From Tridacna crocea (taxonomy: Eukaryota; Mollusca; Bivalvia; Cardiida; Cardiidae): a stretch of DNA of 64,000 bases. Positions 34,646 through 47,000 of this stretch are shown here, one piece after another; position 1 is the stretch's first letter; every line of letters starts with the position of its first letter. A program made the translations under genes and the position numbers. The stretch spans positions 33,414,296 through 33,478,295 of the forward strand of contig OX031068.1 in assembly GCA_943736015.1 (NCBI GenBank), read 5' to 3'. The notes beneath the pieces were generated by a model, which saw only the letters and a program-made list of their open reading frames with translations, had not been told where the DNA came from and did no database searches.

Positions 34646-34798
34646 ACTCGCTAACAGAGAACAAAATTTTACACTTATCAAAATTGAAAACATCTGCAGA
34701 TGACAAATAGAATGTAACTTAACTTAGGGAATTGTCAGCATTTTAAAGGATGGAAAATAAGTTGGGAAAAAAGGTTTTCTCCTTTTCCAACAATGATA

Positions 34799-35026
34799 TT
34801 AACTCATTACCAAACGACATTATTTTAAACTGGTCCAAATTGAAAGCATTTGCAGACGACAAAATATAAGTGACTGAAAATTTGACATTTGTTTTGTGAA
34901 GGGTAGAAAACATTCTGGGAAAAGGAGAAAATGCTGGTTACCAGCATTTTCTCCTTTTCCCACAATGTTTTCTAAAGGCTTCTTTCTCGGGGGCGTCAAA
35001 AGTAGGGATTGTGTGGTAATGGGTTA
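34799..35026. repeat. Family A MITE
   Basis: Complete, with a near-perfect hairpin (one change in the outer stem, CATTCTGGG). Confidence 0.9.
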
Positions 35027-35208
35027 AATAATAATTTAAAGCCTATTTTCTTAGTGCTCTGAGATAAAGGGATTGGCTTGCAAAAGGGAGTTGAAAGCAG
35101 TCCTAAATGTGTTGTAGCATGTTTGTTACTGGTTGATATGAAGTAATGTTGTCCAAGTTTTTTTTTTGACTGTATTCACCAAAAACTCTTGTGTATGTTT
35201 TAACCCTT

Positions 35209-35428
35209 TTCCACACGATGAAATTTTAGAGTGGTCCAAATTGAAAACATTGGCAGACAACATATTAAATGTGACTGAAAAATTCAAATTTGGTTTGGGA
35301 AGGGTAGAAAACATTGTGGGAAAAGGAGAAAATGCTGGTTACCAGCATTTCCTCCTTTTCCCACAATGTTTTCTAAAGGCTTCTTTGTCAGGGGCGTCAA
35401 AAGTAGGGATTGTGTGGTAAAGAGTTAA
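35209..35428. repeat. Family A MITE, start of a chain
   Basis: Complete. TTAA 35425-35428 is shared with the following multi-hairpin array. Confidence 0.88.
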
Positions 35429-35840
35429 ACCTTTCCCCAACAGTCCCTGATTTCGAAACCCTGAAAAAGAAAGCCTTCTGAAGACACTGTGAAAAAAGGA
35501 GAAAAATGCTGGTAGCGAGCATTTTCTCCTTTTCCCACAATGTTTGCTACCCTTTCTAAGCTTCCCATAATTCCTAGTTTTAATAATCAGAAGAAAGCCT
35601 TTTGAAAGTATTGTAGAAAAAGGAGAAAAATGCTGGTAACCAGCATTTTCTCTTTTTCCCACAATGTTTTCTACCCTTTCTAAGCTTCCCACACAATCCC
35701 TAGTTTTAATGACATGAAGAAGAAAACCTTTTGAAAGCATTGTCGGAAAAGGAGAAAATAAGGGTAACCAGCATTTTCTCCTTTTCCCATAATGTTTTCT
35801 ACCCCTTTCTAAGGCCATTTTCTCCATTTGAGCCATACTA
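35425..35840. repeat. Array of three family A hairpins
   Basis: Hairpins at about 35483-35546, 35600-35670 and 35735-35805 are separated by repeated TTTCTAAGCTTCCCA units. This looks like tandem duplication of the core without internal TTAA ends. Confidence 0.8.
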
Positions 35841-36056
35841 AACCCTTTACATAATAGATACTCATTTCTATGCATTGCTTGTAGAAGCTTTTAGAAAACA
35901 TTGTGGCAAAAGGTGAAATTGCTCCTGACGAGCAATTTCACCTTTTGTCACAATGTTTTCTATGCTATCAAAGGGTGTCCTAAACACATAAAGAACGGCT
36001 GCGTCCTTGCTGTTATTTAGGGTCAATTAGAGATACCATAGAAATGGATTAAATTG
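35840..36056. repeat. Family B MITE
   Basis: CCCTTTACATAATAGATACTC at the left; a hairpin with outer stem AAAACATTGTGGCAAAAGG and inner stem TGAAATTGCTC (about 35896-35962). The right flank has CTTGCTGTTATTTAGGGTCA. Confidence 0.82.
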
Positions 36057-36694
36057 CCACTGCTTTCAATTTGGACGAGTCTAACATTTTGTTGTTTGAT
36101 ATAGTTAGGCCCTGGTAACCAGCATTTTCTATCTTTCCCTCAATGTTTTCTATCAAAGAACATTTGCACCATCTTAGCCACAATGAAACTGTCATCTGAA
36201 CAGGCTTTCAATTTGGCAAAGGCTAGAATTTTGATATTTAGTAAAAATGTTAATAATAAGACCAGCCTGGCCGAGACATTCTGTTAGTCTCGGAATTAAA
36301 ATAATACGAGTTGCTTGTGATTATTACGTCCCTTATATTTGAGGTATGCTGTGTGAAAAGGGGGTTTAATGCATCTGCAAAAAGTATCGACATGTGTCAG
36401 ACAGCACTATCCTTGCAGGCTGACCCGAGTGAAAACTTTCTGCTATTGGTCAATATTTTGCATGCCAAAGGGTAAGTCTACCTCATGATTTAGTCAGTTG
36501 TTCAACAAAATTGATTTTATGGACTCTTAATTAAATAATTATTAATTGCTTGGTGTAATCAGGTAGATGCAATTAACTCCCTTTTGCCAAAGAGCTTGTA
36601 ATTTAGAGTGACAGGTGAATATGTTAGAACTGTATCAGCCTTGTGAAACCAACAGATATTTTATGTATTTTATGTTCTAGTCCGATGTAAAATT

Positions 36695-36995
36695 TGCAAG
36701 TCATGCTGTCATGTAATTTTCATGTACTTTCAGTGTCATATGTCACATGACAGCCATGTAATCTTCATGTAGTTTCAATCACATGTCTTGTGATCTTCAT
36801 GTAGTTTCAGTGTCATGTATCATGTTTTCTTCATGTACATGTAGTTTCACTGTCATGTCATGTGATATTCATTTGGTTTGCACATGTCATGTACCGGTAG
36901 TCCTCATATAGTTTCAGGGTCACATGTCAAATGATCGTCCTGTAGTTTCAGTGGTGTACATGTATGTCGTGTGACACACAGTTTCAGCGAAATTT
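36695..36995 (+). repeat. Degenerate minisatellite rich in CATGT
   Basis: Units of roughly 40-45 bp built on TCATGTAGTTTCAGTGTCAT repeat about seven times, with progressive divergence, in the intergenic stretch after the coiled-coil gene. Confidence 0.7.
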
Positions 36996-37016
36996 GTCCA
37001 TTAATAGTCGTGATGA

Positions 37017-37245
37017 TTAACTCTTTACCAAACAATCATGACTTTTTACACCCCTGTATAAGAAGCCTTTTGAAAACATTGTGGGAAAAGGAGAAATTGC
37101 TGGTAACCAGCATTTTCTCCTTTTCCCACAATGTTTTCTTCCCCATCCAAAACAAAAATCATTATTTCAGTTACATTTAATTTGTCGTCTGCACATCCTT
37201 TCAATTTGGACCAGTCTAATTTTTTGTCGTTTGGTAAAGAGTTAA
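37017..37245. repeat. Family A MITE, complete reference copy in reverse orientation
   Basis: CTCTTTACCAAACAATC and CGTTTGGTAAAGAG ends between TTAAs. The hairpin is at 37072-37138. Confidence 0.92.
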
Positions 37246-37333
37246 TGAGATATTGCACTTGTATGAGAACTATCAAGTGCATCAAAGCTCCAGATAAGAG
37301 GGAGTGATGGTCTTCTAAATCTGAGATTTCTTT

Positions 37334-37415
37334 TCAAAAGCTTATGTTGTGGGTACTCATTAGAATTGCCTCGATGAGCTGAATCTAATGAATACCCACA
37401 ATATAGAGTTTTGAA
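37334..37415. repeat. Palindromic element, copy 2
   Basis: Same plan as 33538-33612 (GTGGGTACTCATTAGAAT facing TGAATACCCAC), more diverged. Confidence 0.7.
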
Positions 37416-37530
37416 CAATGTACTGAACGTTTGAAACTGTTGGAAGAAGGTATTAAGTTTTTACACATCTAATCATATAAGCTTGCAGTATTGTTTGATT
37501 TGAATTTATATGTAATTATTTTTCTGATTT

Positions 37531-37554
37531 TTATATATATATATATATATATAT
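37531..37554 (+). repeat. (TA)n microsatellite
   Basis: About eleven TA units. Confidence 0.95.
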
Positions 37555-37702
37555 GAAAAATTATTGTTTTCTATATTGCAATAATTTCGAATAATTATGC
37601 TTGTTAGTGCTGTGATAGGGGTTTGGGCATAAAATATTTGCATATCAGTATTCTTTCTGCAATTTAGCTAATTGGTTGCTGTAGAAGAACACAAAATTTG
37701 TT

Positions 37703-37917
37703 TTAGCTCTTTACCAAACAACAAAATTTTAGGCTGGTCCAAATTGAAAGCACTTGCAGACAACAAAATAAAAGTAACTCAGCAATTGAAACTTGTTTCC
37801 AGCAAGGTAGAAAACATTGTGGGAAAAAGGAGAAAATGCTCGTTACCAGCATTTTCTCCTTTTCCCACAATGTTTTCAAAAGGTGTCTATCGCAAGGATT
37901 CTTCAGTAAAGGGTTAA
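37703..37917. repeat. Family A MITE abutting a family G element
   Basis: Its terminal TTAA (37914-37917) is the first TTAA of TTAAAGGTGGG. Confidence 0.85.
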
Positions 37918-38472
37918 AGGTGGGTATTTAGAATTTTTACATCTCACCAAATTAAAAAATATATATATCACTGAAATTCATATGAAAAAATAATACAAAT
38001 GATCAATAATTAAAGATTCATAAACTTACAAAAAAGAATTTTTTTGATGGTATTCCCTTAAAAGGCTACGTAGCCTCTTAAGATATTTTTAGATTTCCCG
38101 CCAAAAATCAATAATGCATTTTGGGAATGTCAAGTGACTTGCACATGACTCATAACGCTTAAATTCCATTTCATAACAAACATGTAATAATTTTTTTCCA
38201 TAATGTCTTCTTCAGGCGCAATGTTTGAAATTTCGTCTGTGTATTCCTGTATGTAAATGAGCGAATTGATCATCTAAAAATAGAATGTGTCTCCCGAATG
38301 TGCCAACCTGGGCCGTAATAAATCTCAAATTTCTCCAGTTGTTGGATGGTTTTCTACTACTGGGGTTTTATGAATGAAAATTAAAAGGCTTTGGGAGTAC
38401 ATGACTGTATAAGGATGTTTTTTTTTTCATTTTTGTAAAATTTTCGTCTCCAAATCTTAAGGGCCACTTTAA
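37914..38472. repeat. Family G MITE, copy 1 (about 560 bp)
   Basis: It begins TTAAAGGTGGGTATTTAG and contains AAAAGGCTACGTAGCC. It starts exactly at the terminal TTAA of a family A MITE. The right end is near GGGCCACTTTAA. Confidence 0.7.
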
Positions 38473-38919
38473 GGGCCACCTGACAAAAAGGGGCTTAATG
38501 CAGCTCCATCTTTCACGATATCATGCAAGTCCTCACCTAATTATGGATTCATAATTGCCACTTTTTTAAAACCCTACTTGTGAGGTAGATTGGTCCCTAG
38601 ACAAACAGAAAATTGCCAAATAGCAAAGACTTCCTGCCTAGGTCAGACTGCGCCAATTGAGCAGACTGAGCTGGGTTGATACTTTTCACAGATGCGTAAA
38701 GCCCCCTTTTCACAGAGCATGGCCCATTTGAATTGATGTAGATGTAATGCCCTGTGTCTTCATCTTAGTGCCAAGTAAAAATGACATTTTATTTCTATCT
38801 GTTGCATTACTGATAATTTTACCATCAAATCATCTCAAAAGAAAACCGCTATAACAAGGGCAGGTATGTACTTGAAAAATGTTTGATACCATACGGCTAT
38901 TTTGATTCTTAAAAATATA

Positions 38920-39466
38920 CGAGAGTGGTTCAGAAAGTCCTCGGTCTCACCCAGAAATATGGTGAGAATCTGGTTTTGTTTCACATAATGGCAAAATATA
39001 AGTCTACCTAAAATTTCAGACTTTTAGTGTCTTTTGTATGCAGATGACACACTTTGGATTTCACTCAGTAAGAAAGCTGCGCACTGGAGTTTTGTTGCTG
39101 CAGGATAATGCTCCTGTTCTCACAGCACAAGTGGCAGTCACAGACGCGGAAAGATATGGCTTTGAACTGTTGTCCCATGCACCTTACTCTCAAGATTTGG
39201 CACCATAAGACTTCTACCTATTCTCTAAACTTAAATCCCACTTGCGGAGCCGCCGTTTTGAGAGTGACAATGACGCCAGATGTGCTGTTGAAGGGTATCT
39301 TGGGGCTCAGACTGCAGACTTCTTCCGAGAAGGGATTCCAAAGCTTGAACATAGGTGGTCAAAGTGCATTGAAGTTCAGGGGGAATATGTTGAAAAATAA
39401 TATAAAAACAATCTGTGTTTGAGGATGTTTTCTTGTTGAGGCCGAGAACTTTTCGAACTATCCTCA
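38920..39466 (+). mobile_element. mariner deletion derivative
   Basis: A 547-bp element. The left end CGAGAGTGGTTCAGAAAGTC and the inverted right end (reads GAGGATAGTTCGAAAAGTTC on the other strand) are similar over about 29 bp. TA flanks it at 38918-38919 and 39467-39468. Only the 3' third of a transposase remains, so most of the gene was lost by internal deletion. It lies between the convergent coiled-coil and WDR73 genes. Confidence 0.85.
39077..39399 (+). pseudogene. mariner transposase C-terminal fragment (DD34D)
   Basis: The frame from 39077 reads LRTGVLLLQDNAPVLTAQVA and on to SHAPYSQDLAP, a stop (TAA 39206-39208, where Ser is usual), then DFYLFSKLKSHLRSRRFESD. A 1-nt deletion near 39360 shifts the final WxKCIEVQGEYVEK block. 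The Asp codons at 39104 and 39209 are 34 residues apart, as in mariner. Confidence 0.88.
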
Positions 39467-39753
39467 TATTTATGCTCCTTTTCAACCTAGAATTTGTACT
39501 TCAAAGGCAAATGCGTCCAAGGCTTTAAGCACTGGCATTAGCTAGCCAGGTTTTTATTCTCTTGAGACCCTGCTTTCTGTTCTTTCTATACAGGCAAGTC
39601 TGAACATTTTAATTCCAGTAGAGTTAACCAGTTACTGTGCATGCACTTGTTCTTAGAGAATTGCCCTAAACAGAGAAATGCATAGAAAGTGATTACTTGC
39701 TATCAGCAATTACCTCTTGTCACACAGGATTTCCAAGCGGTGTCTATAGTCCA

Positions 39754-39951
39754 GGGCCCGTATTCACCAACCAGTCTTAAGAACAGTCTTAGTATTATTC
39801 TTCAGAATTTCGTCAGTGTGAAAGTAACAGAACTTCTGATTGGCTAAAGCATATGGTTTAGCCAATCAGAAGTTCTGCTACTTTCGCTGTCAGAAAATCT
39901 TGAAGAATAAGACAAAGAATGTTCTTATGAATGGTTGGTGAATACGGGCCC
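39754..39951. repeat. Palindromic MITE, GGGCCCGTATTCACCAACC ends
   Basis: A 198-bp element with perfect 19-bp inverted ends. Its arms continue pairing through CTGATTGGCTAAA at the centre (AGCATATGGT). A fragment of the same family is at about 16931-16995. Confidence 0.8.
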
Positions 39952-40383
39952 AGGTATCAAAAGTTGAGTCTGAAGAAATTGGTTTCATTTTATGCTTTCC
40001 AGTAGTTTATCAAGAAATAATAGTGGAATATTTTTAGATATTTCATGGTTACAACCAGTGAAAAATATCAATGTTAATCTTTCAGTGCCAAATACATTAA
40101 CTTAATCTCTCTCAAGGGCTAGTGGTACAATCCCCTGAAACCTAGAGTGTAGAGATCTAATGGCAGACTGCTTGTCTGTGCAGTCTGATCTTGATTTATG
40201 CCATCTTTTAAAGCTCTACATTCTGCCTTTGAATCATGAAGAGCTGAGCAGTAATTGAATAACATGTTGATTATTGACACTTAAAAAAGCAAAATTAATA
40301 TGAAAAAATAAAAAAAAAGTGGACTTGTTTTTTTTTCCCCACAATTTACTTACTTCCGTATTTTTTATCTTACTTTTAATTCC

Positions 40384-40695
40384 CTAACTCTTTTCCAAAC
40401 AAGCCCCAAATTTAATGACCCTAAAGAGAGAAGGCTTTTGAAAATATTGTAGGAAAAGGAGAAAATACTGGTAACCAGTATTTTATCCTTTTTCCTGAAA
40501 GTTTTCTAGCCTGGGGAAGAAGCCTTTTGAAAACATTGTGGGAAAAGGAGAAAATGCTGCCAGCAGTTTCTCCTTTGCCTTCAATGTTTTCTACAATATC
40601 ACTGACAAACTTTATCATTTGAGCATCATTTAAATTGTTCCCTGCAAAGGGTTAAATTTGCCCAAGTCTAGAATTTCATTGTTTGGTAAAGAGTT
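40384..40695. repeat. Family A MITE with a duplicated core
   Basis: Two hairpins in tandem (about 40439-40506 and 40527-40590) between one pair of ends. It lies 147 bp beyond the WDR73 stop. Confidence 0.78.
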
Positions 40696-40841
40696 GAAGT
40701 ACAATTCATGTAATTAAGGACCGCCGTTTTCCTGGATGTGGCCATATTCTTTCTACATATTCCACTCATAGCGCTAACTGGAACACAAAGAAAACATGAC
40801 TGCCATGATATAACTGAAATATTGTTGAAAATACAACGCTG

Positions 40842-41074
40842 TCATGAAACTGTACAATCATCATTCCACTGCCAGGCATGTATAGAACCATCTGTTCCAC
40901 AGGAAATCACCAAGTCTTCAATCCATGGATGCCATAAATGTTTAGAGACTAAAACAGAATCTGATTGGCTGTCACTGTTGATCACATGACCTTCATGTAA
41001 AAAGACTGGTTCTAAAACTCTCTCCTCATTATGTGCTGATTTCAAATTGTACAAGTATACACAACCATCAAAGC
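40842..41074 (-). CDS. WDR73: WDR73 terminal exon
   Basis: Acceptor TGTTACAG (AG at 41076-41075 on the minus strand). It encodes FDGCVYLYNLKSAHNEERVL, VSKHLWHPWIEDLVISCGTD and GSIHAWQWNDDCTVS, then TGA at 40844-40842. The WHP and W-x-W ending is the best-conserved part of WDR73. Confidence 0.95.
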
Positions 41075-44000
41075 CTGTAACAGATATGAATAAAATTATA
41101 GGTATTTTACAATGAATTCCTTCTTGTTTGCTCATTACCAAAAAACAAATATTAGACCTCTGCAAATTGAAAACAATGGCAGACAACAACTGGAGTGTCA
41201 CTAAAGTGAAGCCATTTGTCTTTTAACCCTTAACTGCACGATACTGACTTTTAACGACACTGGAAAAGAGGCCTTTTGAAAACATTGTGCAAACAGGAGA
41301 AGAAGCTGGTAACCAGCATTTTCTCCTTTTTCCCAAAATGTTTTCTATCCTATCAAAGAAAACTTACACCATTTCAGCCACATTGAAATTGTCATCTGCA
41401 AATGCTTTGAATTTGGACATGGCTAAAAGTTTATAGTCTGGTACAGGGCAAAAGGATAGAAACAATGAGAAAAAAGGAAAAAAATGCTGCAATACTGTGA
41501 ATACAGCATTTTCTCATTTTGCAACAAATTTTTCGGAAGGCTTTTCAGTCCATGTCGTTAAAACTTGGGACATTATTGTTAAAATTTTACCACACATTCT
41601 TGCATTTTAAAGACCCTGGTTGACTGATTGATGGTGTTTAACACCGTTTTCAACATCATTTCATTGAAACTGCAGTGCCCAGTCTACCTATCCACACTTT
41701 TCTGGAGTCTCTTATCAGTTCTCTGAACCATTTTCTTTTCAAACCACTGGCTGCTTTCCCACTTAACCATCATTGAAACAATAGTCAGAAGTGGGAAGGG
41801 AATGAATCCTGTTGCAACCACCATCATTAACCTCAATGACCTTGGAAAGACTCCTTTTAAACCAGTATTTTGGGGAAAAAAGGTAAATGCTGGTAACCAG
41901 CATTTTCTCCCTTATCCACACTGTATTCTACCCTTTCAAAGCATCTGTCAGTTTTTGAAGTAAAGTTAGTTAGTCTGTTGCTTTTAATTTGGAGGACTGG
42001 AAAATTTTGTTGTTTGATAAAGGGTGAAGTATGCAGATCTGTGTAATTTTTAACCCTTTAACAAACGACCATATTTTAAACTTGTTCAAATTTGAAGCAT
42101 TTGCAGATGAGAGATTAAAGGTTTAGGCCAAATGTGCGAGGCTGCCTTTGATAGGATAGAAACATTGCGGGAAAAGGAGAAAATGCTGGTAACCAGCATT
42201 TTCTCCTTTTCCCACAATGTTTTCAAAAAGCCTTTTCCCACAGGGTCATTTTCAAAACTCAGGACTGTGTGATCAACGTTAAAAAGGTTAAAGATACAGG
42301 ACTTCAGAAAGCAAACAATAATAGTAATAAAAGAAAAATAAAATGAAAAGACAAATATTTACCTGAAACTGAAAATCTGTTGCCTCCTTGTGATTTCTGA
42401 AATTACAGAACACAGAAAATAAAATTAAGTTATGGCTTAGAACTGAAACAGCTCTAGTAAGAGATAGACAGTCGTCTTTTAGAATGCATTCTGACATCCC
42501 TTTCACCATACAAATTTCCTGTTCTTTTAAGCAAGATATTCAGGTAGAATAGTTCTTTGACATGCAAAAAAAATTTACAGATTGCAAAAAGTATCAACCT
42601 GTGTCAGTCTGCATGGACTGCAAAGGGTGGCATGGGTGGAAAATTTTTACAGATGCATTAACCCTTAATCACTTAATCCTGACTTTTAACACCTTCATGA
42701 AAGAAGCCTTTTGAAAACATTGTGGGAAAAGGCGAAAATGCTAGTAACATGGACATTTCAGTGAAATTCAAATTATGAAAGTTGTTTTCAAAACATTGCA
42801 AGACGACAAAGACTTAGTTTTCTGGGAAAATATCACAAAACTAAAAGAGTAGATCCAAGATCAGATGGCATCTTTTGTCTGCAAAGGACAGTCTGATCTT
42901 CATCTACTTTACTGATGAAATAAAACATTTACCTGAATACAAATGGATTCACATGTGCATCTAGTAGTCAAGCCTGTATCTGACCTTGTCACACTCTCAC
43001 TTAGATTTCTTGTATCAAATTGGATCACTTCACCTTCTGAGGACATTAGTAACAAAGTATTTGATTGGCTAGAAATGTTTGACATTGTCCAATGAGCTGC
43101 AGACTTTCCACAGTTTTTATGCTGTTTAAAACTGTTTCTAGATCTAGTATCTGTGACGACAATATCACCAGATAGTTTGCAACATAAAAGTGCATCACTT
43201 GAGAGAAACTGTAAAGATGCAATTTGGCCAGAATTTTCCTCGTCTGTGACTGCAAAGGAAAAACATGGATTGTAAATTATATGAATTAACCCTTTACTCC
43301 ATAGATACTCATTTCTATGCATTGCTTGTAGGAACCTTTGGAAAACATTGTGGCAAAAGGTGAAATTGCTCATGACGAGCAATTTCACCTTTTACCACAA
43401 TGTTTTCTATGCTATCAAAAGGTGTCATATACATATAAGAAACAGCTTAATCCTTGCTGTTATTTAGAGTCAATTAGTATATCACAGAAATGCCTTATGG
43501 GGTAAAAGGTTAAAACAAGAACTATGGTAGAAAAAACTTAACTGAAGAAACTTGAATGCAAAATGAGCAATGCTCTGTGAAAAGGAGGCTCAATGCATCT
43601 GCAACAAGTTTCTTTCCAGTTTTGCCCACATAGTCCATACAATTTCCTGTATGTCCAAGAACCAGTCTACCTCATGATTACGTTGGTTGTTAAAAAAAGG
43701 GAGGATGCCATGGCTCCTAAAGAATATGATGGTTTCTTGGTATGATGGATTACAGAGATAAACTAAGCCTCCTTTTGCCAGAGTATTGCTCAAATGTAAG
43801 TAGACATTTCCAGTACAACAGGGCCATATGCCTATTTTAACCCTTTCTTAAATGACAAAATTTTTGACAAGTCCAAGTTGAAAACACTTGCAGATGATAA
43901 CCTAAACGTAACTCAAAAATTGAAACTTGTTTCCAGGATGGTGGAAAACATTGTGGGAAAAGGAGAAAATGCTGGTTATCAGTATTTTCTCCTTTTCCCA

Positions 44001-47000
44001 ATGTTTTCAAAAGGATTCTGTCTCAGGGTTGTAAAAACCAGGGATTGTTTGGGAAAGGGTTAAAGACTTATTTTCAAGACTGATCTAGACAAGAATATCT
44101 AAACAGTGTAGATCCAAAATCAGACTGCATGTTCCGTCTAGCCTGATCTTGATATAAACATACCAAAAGAGAAACTACTCACAATAGGTTTCAGAAAATA
44201 TGCATCTGTTAAACCCTCCTACTGAATTTATTTTAAACATGACTGAAAACTTAATGCGAAACATAGCAGTTGCTAGTAATGATTGCTGGCAACTTTGTGA
44301 GAAAAGGAGCAAATTTAAAGTATCTGTTCCTTCTCCCATTATGTTTTCTGATGTATTGGTTAAAAGACTGAAGTTAAAATTCTTACCAAATGGACAGTCT
44401 ATCTTCACAAATCTTTCTAGGTCAAGCGTTATGATGTTATTTAAAGATGAACCAATAGCAAGCTTTCTTACATTTTTGTCTGCACTAACAGCTATTTTGA
44501 TTGGATAATCAGGCTGAAAGCTTTCTTTGATTGGTTTATATTCTCTCATCAGATCAGTTTCTTCATTTCCCATCTCCCAGATACTGGCACAGCCATTTTC
44601 TTGGGCGACAACACAATGTCTATTGCAAACAAAGTAAAACAATATTTCAAACATAGCCTAGAAACAATTCACATATTTACTTCCCATAATCTAAATGTCT
44701 GATCAATACTTATCAAAACATTTTGATTGGGTAGCTCAGAGCTTAGTGTATCCCAATTGTGACCTGGTAGTTGTGAGATGACATATCGAATGATGTTACA
44801 AAGATGATTTCTATCTTTGGTTAAAAAACAATGAATGTGGGAAATGGAGAAAATGCTGGTTACCATCATTTTCCCCTTTTTCCCACAATGTTTTCAAAAA
44901 CCTTCTCTCATGGTTGGATGGTTATAAGGAGCTCAAACGATAGTATTTTTCTTGGAAAAGAAGTTGAACACAGTGAAAACTAGAAAAACATGCTTGCTTC
45001 CAGGAGTTCTCTCTCTTTCTTCTAAAACACAGGAATGCATAGAAAAGGATATCGAAGGAAATGGCAGTCAAGTGAAAGTTCCTCTGGCTACTTTTATTCC
45101 TGACTGGTATTTCCAAAATCAGTAAGACTGGTTCATGTGTGCAGTTAACCCTTTCCCAAACAAGCCCTGATTTTTAAGTGTGTTTAAATGGTTTTAATGG
45201 GATAACTCCGTACCACACAATCCTGACTTTTAATGACCCTGAGAAAGAAGCCTTTTGAAAACGTTATTGGAAAAAAAGAGAAAATGCTGGTAACCAGCAC
45301 TTTCTCCTTTTCCAGCAATATTTTCTACCCTTCACAAAACACATTTCAAATTTTCAGTCACTCTTATTTTGTTGTCTACAAGTGCTTTCAATTTGGACCT
45401 GCCTAGATTTTTGTCGTTTGGTAGAGTAAACTACTGGACTAAAGAGAATCCTCCCTAACCCAGTGGTTAGGTATTGATCTTAAAAGGGATAAAGCCATGC
45501 AGTAAGGAAGGAGTGATCTCGTGTAACATATATTATCCGCATATTCTTTCTATTTGGACAAGTTCAAGACTGTTGTTTAGTAAAAAGATAAAATATAAAT
45601 ACCTTGAAGATGGTAGATGTTTGATCTCTGTGACTAACTGAGGGCTAAACCCGCCAGAGAGAACTCGAAAATCTCGGTCTTTCTTGATTTTCTGGAACAG
45701 AAATGGGGTCTCAGAGTCATGGATAACACTTTTCCACACAATCCAAAGTTTTAATGACCCTGAGAGAGGAAGGCATTTGAAAACATTGCAGGAAAAGGAG
45801 AAAATGCTGGTAATCAGCATTTTTTCCGTTTCCCACACTATTTTCTTGCTCTTTCAGAAAATGATATCATCCTTTGAGCAACATTTAAATTAATGCCTGC
45901 AGATTCTTTCAATTTGGAGTAGTCTAAATTTTTGCCATTTATATTTGAAAGGGGACAGCCAACATCTGACTTACAGGATGCCTTCGGTGGGCACATGTTC
46001 TTCATGAGTTCTAATCTACCAGTATGATGTTGTCCCAATGAAAAGTGCCACCCAGTACTTTGACAGACGGGGCACTATAAAATCAATCAACATGCCATTT
46101 TATCTTACAACCTTTTAATTTTGTCATTTATGGCAGAAAGGCTTCCACTAAATTTTCTGACAAATGGGCTCAACATCTGGGCTATGAATAGGACAAAAAA
46201 ATCCTGCCGCATGATTCAGAAATAGTCGTCTGTCCCCCAATTTAATTGTGGGAGGGGGAGTTTAACTATTTACTAAGTGAAAACATTTTCAATATAAAAG
46301 CATTTGCAGACAGAAAAATCAATGTGACCCAGAGTTGGAAATTTGTTTTGGGTAGGACAGAAAACACTGGGGAAAAAGGAGAAAATGCTGGCTACCAGCA
46401 TTTTCTCCTTTTCCCACAATGTTTTCAAAAGCCTCCTCTGTCAGGGTCAACAAAACTGTAGTAAAGTGTTGAAAACATCTTTTAACCAATGACTTATTAA
46501 TTTTAGTTATATCGTGGTGGCAAATGCACCTAGACAAGCTTTCCTTGATTTTCTTTTTTACAGTACTCTCCACAATATTCTTTCCGAGCCACTGGCTGCT
46601 TTTCCACAAAACCATTGTCAAAACAATGATCAGCGGTGAGAGGCGAATGAATCCTGTTGCAATGACTATCATCAATCATAGGAGAGAAAATTGCCAAGCC
46701 AAGGATCGAATCAGCGACTCCCTGTCCTTGGGTCCTGTTTGCTACCAACTGGGCTACTGGGCTTGATTATAAAACATACATACTGAGTTCTGACTGTTCT
46801 GTATCACTTTATCAGGTAACAATAGCTCACAGATCTCATATTTACGACCTCTACTTGTTGTGACACAAAGACCTAGAAAGAATCAAACAAAACTAGACTA
46901 AACTGTATTTACCCTTTATCAAATGACAAATTTTAGTCTGGACCAAACTGAAACAGCTTGCAGATGACAAATTGAATGTAACTCAAAAATTGAAATTTGT

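Larger units (their letters stand above)
34431..40841. other. Convergent intergenic region
   Basis: It lies between the stops of the coiled-coil gene and WDR73. It is packed with family A, B, F and G elements, a minisatellite and the mariner relic. No exon was found. Confidence 0.65.

Noticed and set aside
35339-35875. 178-codon minus-strand frame with repeats
   Set aside because: It is translation of the three-hairpin MITE array, not a protein gene.
44669-44760. Minus-strand frame LPNQNVLISIDQTFRLWE looking like an extra WDR73 exon
   Set aside because: Its acceptors are out of phase or weak. Joining exon 4 directly to 44619 gives the expected family alignment without it. It may be a decayed duplicate or chance.
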